This document shows positions 8,329 through 15,823 of a stretch of DNA of 64,000 nucleotides, one piece after another. The position numbers were made by a program, and so were the translations under genes. Under the pieces are notes generated by a model. That model was not told the origin of the DNA. It did not search any database and saw nothing but the letters and a program-made list of their open reading frames with translations. This DNA is from Novosphingobium sp. PhB57 (GTDB lineage Bacteria; Pseudomonadota; Alphaproteobacteria; Sphingomonadales; Sphingomonadaceae): contig NZ_SMBO01000001.1 in the NCBI RefSeq assembly GCF_004342985.1, positions 1,364,001-1,428,000 on the forward strand. Reading direction: 5' to 3'. Every line of letters begins with the position of its first letter. The first letter of the stretch is position 1.

Positions 8329-9057
8329 ATGCGAAACCATCGGATCGCTCGGATCGGAGCCCTTGCCACGTCGCTTGCAGTCCTTGCGGCGACGATTGCT
8401 CCGGCGGAGGCCCAGCGCCGTCTCGGCGGCGGCGGAATGCATATGAGCGGCGGACGCATGAGCGGCGGGCTGGGCGGCGGCGGAGGCTTTCAGGGCCGCA
8501 GCAACTTCCATGCCCCCGGCAGCGGCGGCGGCGGCATCCGCAATCCCGACATCCCGCGCGAGCATCCCGTGCCGCATCCCGATGGCGGCGGCGGCGGAAG
8601 ACCCGAACCCGGCCCCGGTCCGCATCCCGGCCCCGGACCTAACCCTGGACCTAACCCCGGCCCTGGCCCTGGCCCTGGACCCGGCCCCGGACCGCATCCT
8701 GGGCCTGGCCCGGGACCTGGACCTCACCCGGGACCAGGACCTCGTCCGGGACCGCCGCCGCCACCCCCGCCGCCCGGCTGGGGTTGGGGCTGGGGATACT
8801 ACGACGATCCCTTCTGGGATGCTGCGGCCGTCGGCATCGTCGCCGGCACCACTGCAGCCGTGGTCGCCAGTTCCAGCCAGCCGGACACGGTCGTCATCCA
8901 GAGCACGACCGTCGGCTCGGTGGTCTACACACTCCCTTCCAACTGCCCGAAAGTGGTGCGCGGCGACGTGACCTACTTCAGCTGCAACAACATCTGGTAT
9001 CGCCCGCAGTACCAATCCTCCGGGGTTACCTACGTCATCGTCAATCCGCCGGGGTGA
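8329..9057 (+). CDS. Secreted Gly-rich/Gly-Pro-repeat protein
   Basis: A 242-residue exported protein (signal residues 1-29, ending AEAQ) with three parts: a Gly/Met/Ser-rich segment at 33-90, an uninterrupted Gly-Pro and poly-Pro tract at 92-149, and a compact C-terminal part at 150-242. The C-terminal part has a WGWGWGYYDDPFWD motif, a hydrophobic stretch (AAAVGIVAGTTAAVVA) and two Cys (206 and 219) that could pair. It starts one base after the DUF2092 stop. The C-terminal end, FSCNNIWYRPQYQSSGVTYV, resembles domains of uncharacterised exported alphaproteobacterial proteins. I do not recognise a function; the rigid Pro tract suggests a spacer across the periplasm or at the surface. Confidence 0.75.
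   Translation: MRNHRIARIGALATSLAVLAATIAPAEAQRRLGGGGMHMSGGRMSGGLGGGGGFQGRSNFHAPGSGGGGIRNPDIPREHPVPHPDGGGGGRPEPGPGPHPGPGPNPGPNPGPGPGPGPGPGPHPGPGPGPGPHPGPGPRPGPPPPPPPPGWGWGWGYYDDPFWDAAAVGIVAGTTAAVVASSSQPDTVVIQSTTVGSVVYTLPSNCPKVVRGDVTYFSCNNIWYRPQYQSSGVTYVIVNPPG
8602..8775 (+). repeat. Low-complexity GGNCCN tract encoding Gly-Pro repeats
   Basis: Short tandem repeats of GGCCCC/GGACCT-type hexamers encode about 50 residues of alternating Gly-Pro with interspersed His, Asn and Arg, ending in eight consecutive Pro codons. Such a tract is prone to length change by slippage. Confidence 0.85.
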
Positions 9058-9097
9058 GGCTCATGTACCCCCTCGGTCCCGCGCCGGTGGAGCAGGT

Positions 9098-9133
9098 CGC
9101 CGGAGTTGCCCTTCCCGAAGGGCGGCTCCGGCG
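9098..9133 (+). terminator. 16-bp stem hairpin, probable terminator
   Basis: A stem from CGCCGGAGTTGCCCTT to its partner, including two adjacent T-G wobble pairs, closes on a four-base loop CCCG. It lies 41 bp after the Gly-Pro gene stop. No T-run follows, so it may act as a Rho-aided or mRNA-stabilising end. Confidence 0.5.
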
Positions 9134-9363
9134 ACTACGCCGCGGCAGTCGGGCAAACCTGCCGGGAGGATCGCTGGATGAAATCGATAGCAATGTTATC
9201 GCGCGATACATTCCACCATGCGACATCGAGCAAAGCGGCAGTCGTTTTTGCCAGACCAGACATGAAAGCTTACACTAGTCCGGTAGAATGTTCTCGATTT
9301 ACCTTTTGAACCTCTGGCTATTTTTCAAATATTTAATATCAATATCCGGCCCGGCTTCAAAGG

Positions 9364-9397
9364 CGAACCTCTCCTGAAAATTCAGGAGATCGGTTCG
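9364..9397. promoter_or_regulatory. Bulged inverted repeat upstream of the response regulator
   Basis: Arms CGAACC-TCTCCTGAA and TTCAGGAGA-TC-GGTTCG are complementary apart from a two-base TC bulge and flank a two-base AA centre. It lies 168 bp before ATG 9565. It could be an operator for a dimeric regulator (including the adjacent LuxR-type one) or an RNA hairpin; no T-run follows. Confidence 0.5.
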
Positions 9398-9564
9398 ACT
9401 TGGAAAAGTGCCTTTGCATCTGCGTTCGCCGTTCGTCGGAATTGTGGAGAACTTATGCCGGAATGCTAGGGAAACTCCCGATTGAACGGGGTCATGACGG
9501 AACGAAGATAGACCCGCAGCCAACCGATGGCACCTGCAACGCCGCTAGAAAAAGGGGGGGTCGA

Positions 9565-10215
9565 ATGCGCCCGATCACAAGCAGAATCCTTATCGCTGAC
9601 GATCATCAGGCGATGCGCCAGGGCGTTCGGACCTTGCTGGAATCGCATGCCGATTTCCAGGTCGTGGGGGAAGCGGCCGATGGCCGCGAGGCGCTGAACC
9701 TGGCGGTGGAAACCAAGCCGGACATCGCCATCCTGGATTACTCGCTGCCGCTGATGAACGGCCTCGAACTGACCCGCGCGATCAAGCACGAGCTGCCGCG
9801 CACCGAAATACTGATCTACACGATGCACGATCGCGAAAGCATCCTGATAGATGTCCTGCGCGCCGGTGCCCGCGGCTATGTCCTCAAGTCGGACAGCGGC
9901 GTGCATCTGGTCTCTGCGGCCAAGGCCCTGGCGAAACGCAAGCCGTACTTTTCCGGCGCGATTTCGGAAACGCTGCTGGAACACTTCATCGATACCAACC
10001 ACTCTACCGACAAGAGCATCATGCTCACCGCGCGCGAACGCGAGATCGTGCAGCTGATCGCGGAAGGCAAGCTGAACAAGCAGATCGCCCATATGCTGGG
10101 CATCAGCGTGAAGACGGTGGAAACCCACCGCGCCGCCGCCATGCACAAGCTGAAGCTCAGGACGACGGCGGAACTCGTGCTTTATGCGGTTCGGAACAAT
10201 ATCGTTGAGCCTTGA
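9565..10215 (+). CDS. LuxR/NarL-type response regulator
   Basis: A 216-residue two-component regulator. Receiver domain residues 6-122: acidic pair Asp12/Asp13, phospho-acceptor Asp58 (ILDYSLP), Thr86 and Lys108 are all present. LuxR helix-turn-helix residues about 148-212, with LTAREREIVQLIAEGKLNKQ and KTVETHRAAAMHKL. The start at 9565 follows a strong AAGGGGGGG site; the frame is open further upstream but without support. Its 3' end overlaps the convergent kinase gene by 59 bp, so the two are surely partners. The likely targets are the flanking sulfatase-locus operons or the SulP gene, by position only. Confidence 0.93.
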   Translation: MRPITSRILIADDHQAMRQGVRTLLESHADFQVVGEAADGREALNLAVETKPDIAILDYSLPLMNGLELTRAIKHELPRTEILIYTMHDRESILIDVLRAGARGYVLKSDSGVHLVSAAKALAKRKPYFSGAISETLLEHFIDTNHSTDKSIMLTAREREIVQLIAEGKLNKQIAHMLGISVKTVETHRAAAMHKLKLRTTAELVLYAVRNNIVEP

Positions 10216-11338
10216 CCGCGTTCGCCGCAGCATCGGTCTGGCGCCGCTGCGGGAAATAGGCGCCGATGTGCGTGCCATTGGCGCGCCGCTCCACGCAAAA
10301 GATACCGCCCAGCGCCTCCACGCGCTCACGCATCCCTGACAATCCCACGCCCATGGCCTCGCGGCGGCGTCCTTCGATGATGTCGCTGGGAATGCCGATC
10401 CCGTCGTCCTCTACTTCCAGCACGAGATGCTTGGCCACCGTCGTCAGGCGCACTTCCACGGTATGGGCGAAGGCATGCTTGCCCACGTTGACCAGCGCTT
10501 CCTGCGCGACGCGGTACAGCGCAATCTCGAGATCGGCCGAGGGCCGCAGACGCCCGGCAAGGTTCTGGAAACGAACGTCCAGCCCCGTGCGCCGCGCAAA
10601 ACCCCTGACGAAGGCTCCCAGCGCCTCGTAGATGCCCCCAGACGACAGTTCCGGCGGGTGCAGGACGTAGCTGAGCGTGCGCATTTGATGCTGCGCGGTG
10701 CTGAGCGCGCTTTCGATGTCGATACAGGCTTCCTCGATGGCATCGAAAGTCCGCGCCTTGCGCACCGTCTCCAGCATGACTTGCGCCAGCGCGAGGTGCT
10801 GCGCGGTGCCGTCATGAAGGTCGCGCGCGATCCGGCGGCGCTCTTCTTCCTGCGCCAGGAGAATTCTGGCCTGCTGCGCCCGCCGCGTCAGCCGCTCCCC
10901 TGCCTTGCGGCCGGTCTTGAGCACGACCAGGATCATGCCGAAGGGCTCGGCAATGCTCGTGATCTGGACGCCCAGTTCCCCCCCGCGCGAGGTCAGCATG
11001 GGATAGCTGCGGCTGACGGACAGCAGGCTTCCGCCCAGGATGCGAACGATGTGCCCGCGAATGTCCGATCGGGATTCCTGGTCGAGAGGAAGCTGCTCCA
11101 GCACGCTCTCGAACGATGAATTGACGCTCTGGGCGAAGTCCATGCCCAGCACCGCAAGCGCTGCATCGGTAAGATTGGCAAGGACCACCTTGCCGCTCGG
11201 CGCCACTACGAAGACATCGAGCGGCAGCGCCTGGATTAACCCGCTCAGGACAGTAGCACGGTTCTCATCATAGCTGAGGTTCTTTACGAGCGGCATCTTG
11301 ACTACGACGCCGCTGCAATCGATTTTCGGGTTCGTCAT
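10157..11338 (-). CDS. NarX-type sensor histidine kinase (HisKA_3 family)
   Basis: A 393-residue soluble kinase. A PAS-like sensor region covers about residues 25-140 (LPLDVFVVAPSGKVVLAN). Dimerisation/phospho-acceptor segment RRIARDLHDGTAQHLAL has His175. The ATPase domain covers about 270-365, with N-box ALVNVGKHA, DDGIGIP (311-317) and GVGLSGMRERV (330-340). No membrane segment, so it senses a cytoplasmic signal. ATG 11338 is preferred over an in-frame TTG 45 bases upstream. Its last 19 codons are antisense to the end of the partner regulator, so the C-terminal tail after about residue 370 is probably unconstrained. Confidence 0.92.
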   Translation of the reverse strand: MTNPKIDCSGVVVKMPLVKNLSYDENRATVLSGLIQALPLDVFVVAPSGKVVLANLTDAALAVLGMDFAQSVNSSFESVLEQLPLDQESRSDIRGHIVRILGGSLLSVSRSYPMLTSRGGELGVQITSIAEPFGMILVVLKTGRKAGERLTRRAQQARILLAQEEERRRIARDLHDGTAQHLALAQVMLETVRKARTFDAIEEACIDIESALSTAQHQMRTLSYVLHPPELSSGGIYEALGAFVRGFARRTGLDVRFQNLAGRLRPSADLEIALYRVAQEALVNVGKHAFAHTVEVRLTTVAKHLVLEVEDDGIGIPSDIIEGRRREAMGVGLSGMRERVEALGGIFCVERRANGTHIGAYFPQRRQTDAAANAVKAQRYCSEPHKARVPPSS

Positions 11339-11826
11339 ACGCACAGCCCCCGTGAGTACGCAGCAATTTGCGCTTCGGATCAATAGCGTAACTAAGTATG
11401 ATTCTCTAGCTGTATTATTCCAAGTCCATGACTAACCACAATGGATAGGTTTTTCGCGCCTCCGTAATTACCCGTATAGCTCTTTACTTATTGTGATATT
11501 GTTTCCAACACCGCCAATTAGCTAACGTGGCAACTGAACTTTTCTGTCCTGCAGCATCGGCGCAGGCCAGGCGCATCGCCTGCAAACGTTGCTGAAAACC
11601 GGACCTCGCGGAAACCCGATCGCCATTTCCTGCCTGAAAGGGTGCGTCGAACGCCCCGGACATGCTGCAGCGCCCACACGCACGATCATCGAGTTGCGCA
11701 GCGGATCCGCGTGCCCTCGCGCCCTTCCGGGCTGTGCCCCTATGGCCACAGGGAAAGCCCCCATAGCCTCGGGGCGAGGAGTCGATAGCGTGCTGTCCTG
11801 TAGAAACTGATGCGCGAGCCAAGCCG
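11339..11826. other. 488-bp intergenic region between kinase and SulP genes
   Basis: No supported gene. The first 180 bp are markedly AT-rich compared with the surroundings and should hold the promoter of the kinase gene (minus strand). The part from about 11540 is GC-rich again, with short frames on both strands that have no family features. A promoter for the SulP gene is expected near its end but is not distinct. Confidence 0.6.
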
Positions 11827-13521
11827 ATGTCCGAAGCTGACACCAGCGGCACAGCCCAGGACACATCGCCCGGGCGCAGAGGCTGGATCCGCGATCCGCT
11901 GGCGGGGCTGGTCGACGCGGTCGTGGCCCTTCCCGATGGCCTCGCAACCGCCGCGCTGATCGGCGTGAACCCGGTTGCCGGCCTCTATGCCGCCGCGATC
12001 GGCCCAGCAGTCGGCGGCATGCTGACGAGCAGCCGGTTGATGATCGTCGCGACCACCAGCGCTTCCGCCGTCATGGCCGCAGAGGCGCTTGCAGCGTTCT
12101 CCGGCGAAGCGCGCACCAGCGCACTGATGCTGCTGGTCCTGCTGTCCGGCGGCTTCCTGGTCCTGTTCGGACTGTTACAGGCTGGCCGGCTCGTGCGCTT
12201 CGTCTCCCATGCAGTGATGACCGGCTTCATGCTGGGCGTGGCGGTGATGCTGATCCTCTCGCAATTGCCCACGCTGATTGGCTATTCTCCGCAGCCGCCC
12301 GCCGAAGTCGGCCCCCTGCTCTCGCGGCTGTTCCATATGGGCCGGATCGCGCCTCATACCGCGATTATCGGCCTCTCCACTCTGGCGCTGCTGCTGATAC
12401 TGCGCCGCACACGGCTCAGCCTCTGGTCCCCCCTCCTCGCACTGGCCGTCCCGACGCTCTCGATGGCGGCACTGGGATGGAGCGACGTTCCCACTGTCGC
12501 CAGCGGCAGCCCCATTCCGCGCGGGTTCCCGCTGCCGCGCCTGCCGGCGCTGGACAGCTTGACGCTCGACCTCGTCGGATCGGCTTTCGCCATCGCCGTG
12601 GTCGTGGCGATACAGGGTGCCGGGGTCAGCCAGGGCCTTGCCGTCGCCCACGGCCGCCGCGCGAACGTCTCCCGCGACATGATGGCGCAAGGCGCCGCCA
12701 ATTGCGCGAGCAGCCTGATGTCGGGGATCGGCGTAGGCGGGTCGGTCAGCCAGACCGCCCTCAACGTCAGCCTCGGCGCCGCGACCCGCTGGGCCGGCAT
12801 CAGCGCGGGGATCTGGCTGCTGGTCTTCATCCTGCTCATCCCCAATCTGGTCGGCCTGGTCCCGACGAGCGGCCTCGCCGCGCTGATGGTCAGCGCTGGA
12901 GCGAGCGCGATCAATTGGCGTGAGGCACTCTCCATCTGGCGCGTGGGAGGCGGCGCGCGGCTCGCCATCGTCGCGACTTTCAGCGCCTGCCTGGCCCTAT
13001 CCATCCCCGTAGCAGTCGGCATCGGGGTACTGGTGACGATCGTCTATTTCGTCTCGTCCTCGGCCACGGACGTGTCCATGCGGATGGTGGTGCAGCGACC
13101 TGACGGACAGGCGGAGGAACAGCCCCCGCCGGCCGCCCTCGCCAGCCACCAGATCCTCGTCCTCGACGTCTGGGGCAGCCTGTTCTTCGCGGGAGCGCGG
13201 ACCCTTCAGGAAAACCTGCCGGATCCCGCCGGAGCGGAAGAGCCCGCAGTCATCCTACGCATGCGCGGCCACAGCGCCGTGGACGCCACCCTGATCGAAG
13301 TGCTTGACGACTACGCCCACCGACTGTCGAAGCAAGGCGGCACGCTCTACCTCAGCGGCGTCAGCGACGGCCTGGCCGAACAATTCCGCCGATCGGGAAA
13401 ACTGCTGCCTTCCAGCAACGTGCACATCGTTCCGGTCCAACCCATAATCGGCGCCGCCACCCGAACCGCCCTCGCCGAAGCACGCCGCTGGTCCGAAGAC
13501 CACGACAATCGCGCCAGCTGA
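11827..13521 (+). CDS. SulP-family anion transporter with STAS domain
   Basis: A 564-residue inner-membrane anion carrier (sulfate, bicarbonate or C4-dicarboxylate are family substrates). The sulfate-transporter core runs from residue 22, with DAVVALPDGLATAALIGVNP near 30-49, to about 415, and has at least ten hydrophobic segments. A cytoplasmic STAS domain follows at about 440-550, with VLDVWGSLFFAGARTL and HSAVDATLIEVLDDY. The conserved GIGVGGSVSQTALN stretch (about 299-312) is present. It lies beside the two-component pair and sulfatase genes. Inference: it moves sulfate released by the sulfatase or supplies sulfate; the sequence does not settle the anion or direction. Confidence 0.9.
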   Translation: MSEADTSGTAQDTSPGRRGWIRDPLAGLVDAVVALPDGLATAALIGVNPVAGLYAAAIGPAVGGMLTSSRLMIVATTSASAVMAAEALAAFSGEARTSALMLLVLLSGGFLVLFGLLQAGRLVRFVSHAVMTGFMLGVAVMLILSQLPTLIGYSPQPPAEVGPLLSRLFHMGRIAPHTAIIGLSTLALLLILRRTRLSLWSPLLALAVPTLSMAALGWSDVPTVASGSPIPRGFPLPRLPALDSLTLDLVGSAFAIAVVVAIQGAGVSQGLAVAHGRRANVSRDMMAQGAANCASSLMSGIGVGGSVSQTALNVSLGAATRWAGISAGIWLLVFILLIPNLVGLVPTSGLAALMVSAGASAINWREALSIWRVGGGARLAIVATFSACLALSIPVAVGIGVLVTIVYFVSSSATDVSMRMVVQRPDGQAEEQPPPAALASHQILVLDVWGSLFFAGARTLQENLPDPAGAEEPAVILRMRGHSAVDATLIEVLDDYAHRLSKQGGTLYLSGVSDGLAEQFRRSGKLLPSSNVHIVPVQPIIGAATRTALAEARRWSEDHDNRAS

Positions 13522-13573
13522 ACGTGTGAAGCCGCTAAGGTTCGGCTAAATAAATATTTCTATGAAAAAGTAA

Positions 13574-13650
13574 TGGTAGCGGAGGAGGGACTCGAACCCC
13601 CGACACGCGGATTATGATTCCGCTGCTCTAACCAGCTGAGCTACTCCGCC
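13574..13650 (-). tRNA. tRNA-Met (CAT), elongator
   Basis: A 77-nt cloverleaf with encoded CCA. Acceptor GGCGGAG pairs with CTCCGCT (first pair G-T), the anticodon stem GCGGA/TCCGC holds loop ATCATAA (anticodon CAT), and the T arm GGGGGTTCGAGTCCC is normal. The G-T acceptor start and overall sequence fit elongator Met, not initiator Met or lysidine-modified Ile. Confidence 0.95.
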
Positions 13651-13757
13651 AAACCAGGGCCGCCGCGTGGGGGCCAGATCCGGTGCCTCGCATTGCTGCT
13701 GGGCAGGCCGCGTCCTCTAGGGGTAAGGTTTCCATCGGTCAACACCCAAAAATGCTT

Positions 13758-14300
13758 TTAGCTGCGAAAAGCTATCGAGCGGATCGGGCGCCACAATCCG
13801 TCCTCCCAGGCATGGAGGCCGAAGCCGCGGAAACGGAAGGTTACCGGGCGCAGACGCGGTTCCAGATCGGTCTGGAGCGCGCGGGCGGCGGCTAGTTCCA
13901 CCTTGTTCTGGATCGTGATGTGAAGCCGCAGGGGCCGACTGTCCTGATCGGTGAGCAGCCCGTACATGCGCTCTGCGATCTGGGCATGCAATTCGACCAT
14001 CTCCGGCGATTCGATGGCGATCGCCGTGCCGCCGCCTAGCTTCATCACGCCGGCGATCTGCGCTTGCGGCCTGCTTGCGCGGGCGAGCGTCCCGAGGACC
14101 TGCAGCAATTCGGCCTCCACGCGCGGCGGAAGGGCATGGAACAGAGTGACGTGGGCGCGAAGGCGGTTCCGTTCGGCAGGATAGTGCGCGCGGCGCAGGC
14201 CGTCCGCCCAGTCCAGAACATCGGCAGGCAGTTCCGCCGTGACGAGCAGCGGCGCATTCGGCTTGCGCTCCGGCGGCAGGACCTCTCCCTCGCGGTTCAT
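13758..14300 (-). CDS. 2'-5' RNA ligase family (2H phosphoesterase) protein
   Basis: A 180-residue 2H-superfamily protein. The two catalytic tetrads are HVTL (residues 50-53) and HITI (about 129-132). Bacterial members act as RNA 2',3'-cyclic phosphodiesterases or ligases; the true substrate is often unknown. The N-terminal APLLVTAELPADVLDWADGLR is typical. The start at 14300 is chosen because the homologous region begins just after it. It stands alone between the tRNA and a divergent small membrane protein gene. Confidence 0.85.
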   Translation of the reverse strand: MNREGEVLPPERKPNAPLLVTAELPADVLDWADGLRRAHYPAERNRLRAHVTLFHALPPRVEAELLQVLGTLARASRPQAQIAGVMKLGGGTAIAIESPEMVELHAQIAERMYGLLTDQDSRPLRLHITIQNKVELAAARALQTDLEPRLRPVTFRFRGFGLHAWEDGLWRPIRSIAFRS

Positions 14301-14407
14301 GCAGTCTGCTCCTTCATTGCCGCGCCCTCCCCCGCCGTAACGGTTGTCAGGGCCTTGGCGCCAAGGCAAAATCGCCCATTCACCGTCCTGCGCGAAAGGA
14401 AGCGGGC

Positions 14408-14818
14408 ATGAGAAAGTTCCGGGTCATCGCCGTTCTCATACTCTTGTGGAATCTTCTGGGCGATGCCGCCTATCTCATGCAGGCGACTGCCAATCTCGAC
14501 GAGATTGCGCTGCGCGATCCGGTGCAGGCGCAGGCCTTTCGCGCAATGCCCGGCTGGGTCTGGGCAGCTTACGCCGTTGCCGTGTCGAGCGGTACCATCG
14601 GCGCGATCGTCCTGCTGATGCGGCGCGGCTGGGCCTGGGCGCTGTTCGCGCTGTCGCTTGTCGCCGTGGTGATCCAGTTCGGCTGGACCTTCCTCGGCTT
14701 CCACCTGCTCGGCGCCAAGGGGCCTTCCTCCGCCGTGTTTCCACTGCTGATCGTGGCGGTCGCCCTCGCTTCGACGGTCTACGCCCGCCGCAAGCGCGCG
14801 GACGGGACGCTGAAGTAG
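14408..14818 (+). CDS. Small membrane protein, unknown function
   Basis: A 136-residue protein with four predicted membrane helices (about residues 5-23, 49-70, 76-98 and 107-124) and a basic C-terminal tail. GAAAGGAAG precedes the ATG. The spacing of helices recalls uncharacterised four-helix inner-membrane proteins of Sphingomonadales, but I recognise no domain. It is divergent from the 2H phosphoesterase gene and convergent with mltG, so it is monocistronic. Confidence 0.75.
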   Translation: MRKFRVIAVLILLWNLLGDAAYLMQATANLDEIALRDPVQAQAFRAMPGWVWAAYAVAVSSGTIGAIVLLMRRGWAWALFALSLVAVVIQFGWTFLGFHLLGAKGPSSAVFPLLIVAVALASTVYARRKRADGTLK

Positions 14819-14829
14819 CGCCCGCGCCG

Positions 14830-15804
14830 TCAGATCTCGCCGCGCGACCGGCGGATCGCGAACCACTTCTTCACGTTTTCATTGTGCTCCGAAAGGGTCG
14901 CAGCGAAAACGTGCCCGCCGGTACCGTCCGCCACCATGTAGAGCGCGTCGGTCTTCGCCGGATTGAGCACGGCGGCAATCGATTCGCGGCCGGGATTGGT
15001 GATGGGATGCTTGGGCAGACCGGCCATCGTGTAGGTGTTGTAATCGTTGACGGCGCGGATTTCCGACTGGCGGATGCGGCGGCCTAGCGGCTTGCCCTTG
15101 GTGATCGGATAGATGATCGTCGGGTCGGCCTGGAGCGGCATGCCGATGCGCAGGCGGTTGGAGTAGAGCCCCGCCACCATGCCGCGTTCGGAAGGCTTGC
15201 CGGTTTCCTTCTCAACGATGGAGGCCAGGATCAGCGCCTGTTCCGGCGTCTTGACGACCAGACCTGACGCCCGCTTGGCCCAAAGCTCTGCCAGGGTCTT
15301 CGTCATGGCCCCTTGCATGCGCCGCAGCAGGGCCGCGCGCGGTTCGCCATTTTCGTAGGCATAACTGTCGGGCAGGACGGACCCCTCGTTCGGCGTCGAA
15401 ACGTCGCCGCTGAGGTGCTCCTGCGCGTTCAGGCGCTCGTAGACCATGATCGAGGGCATGCCCTCGGGCACCATCACGAAGCGGCGGACCATGTCGTCGC
15501 TGGAGATGATCGCCAGCACGCGCGAAGCACTGGCATGGGCGGGAATGGCGAACTCGCCCGCCTTGATGCCGCTGCCGCCGCCGAAGACGCGGGCACGCAG
15601 CGTGAAGCCGCGCGCGCTGCGGATCACGCCCTGCTTTTCCATCCGTTCCGCCACGGCCGAGAGGCTGGCTCCGGCCGGAACGAGAAAATGCTGGTCCTTC
15701 TTGAGCGGGCCGGATCCGTACCAGCCTCCCACGAAGGACCACAGGGCGATCGCCGCCACCAGGCCGATGGCCGCGACGAGTATCCAGTTGCGCCGCGACA
15801 TCAT
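14830..15804 (-). CDS. mltG: Endolytic transglycosylase MltG
   Basis: A 324-residue inner-membrane murein lytic transglycosylase thought to cut nascent glycan strands and end their elongation. One N-terminal membrane helix (residues 7-25), a LysM-like part at about 40-90, then the YceG domain with LASIVEKETGKPSERGMVAG. The catalytic Glu lies in VEKE (198-200). The C-terminal YNTYTMAGLPKHPITNPG is diagnostic. Two adjacent ATG codons (15804, 15801) share the AAGGACTGAAGG leader. It is the third gene of acpP-fabF-mltG, 19 bp after fabF, an arrangement widespread in alphaproteobacteria. Confidence 0.95.
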   Translation of the reverse strand: MMSRRNWILVAAIGLVAAIALWSFVGGWYGSGPLKKDQHFLVPAGASLSAVAERMEKQGVIRSARGFTLRARVFGGGSGIKAGEFAIPAHASASRVLAIISSDDMVRRFVMVPEGMPSIMVYERLNAQEHLSGDVSTPNEGSVLPDSYAYENGEPRAALLRRMQGAMTKTLAELWAKRASGLVVKTPEQALILASIVEKETGKPSERGMVAGLYSNRLRIGMPLQADPTIIYPITKGKPLGRRIRQSEIRAVNDYNTYTMAGLPKHPITNPGRESIAAVLNPAKTDALYMVADGTGGHVFAATLSEHNENVKKWFAIRRSRGEI

Positions 15805-15823
15805 CGCCTTCAGTCCTTCTCGA

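Larger units (their letters stand above)
9058..9564. other. 507-bp intergenic region before the response regulator
   Basis: No convincing gene. Short open frames on both strands lack ribosome sites and family features. The region starts with a strong hairpin (9098-9133), becomes AT-rich at about 9230-9350, and contains an 11-bp ATATT/AATAT palindrome (9329-9339) and a second long inverted repeat (9364-9397). Promoter elements for the regulator at 9565 must lie here, but I cannot fix a -35/-10 pair. Confidence 0.6.

Noticed and set aside
8218..9015. Arg/Ala-rich open frame antisense to the Gly-Pro gene
   Set aside because: It is the mirror of the repeat tract; the plus-strand protein has a signal peptide and coupled start.
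9299..9523. Short minus-strand open frame in the region before the response regulator
   Set aside because: No ribosome site, no family features, and it covers the inverted repeat; treated as non-coding.
11484..11864. Short open frames between kinase and SulP genes
   Set aside because: Composition and lack of ribosome sites argue against coding on either strand.
1..13521. Genomic island or mobile element carrying the sulfatase genes
   Set aside because: There is a tRNA-Met at the right end, but no integrase, no direct-repeat attachment site and no transposase; apart from two AT-rich intergenic stretches the composition is like the rest.
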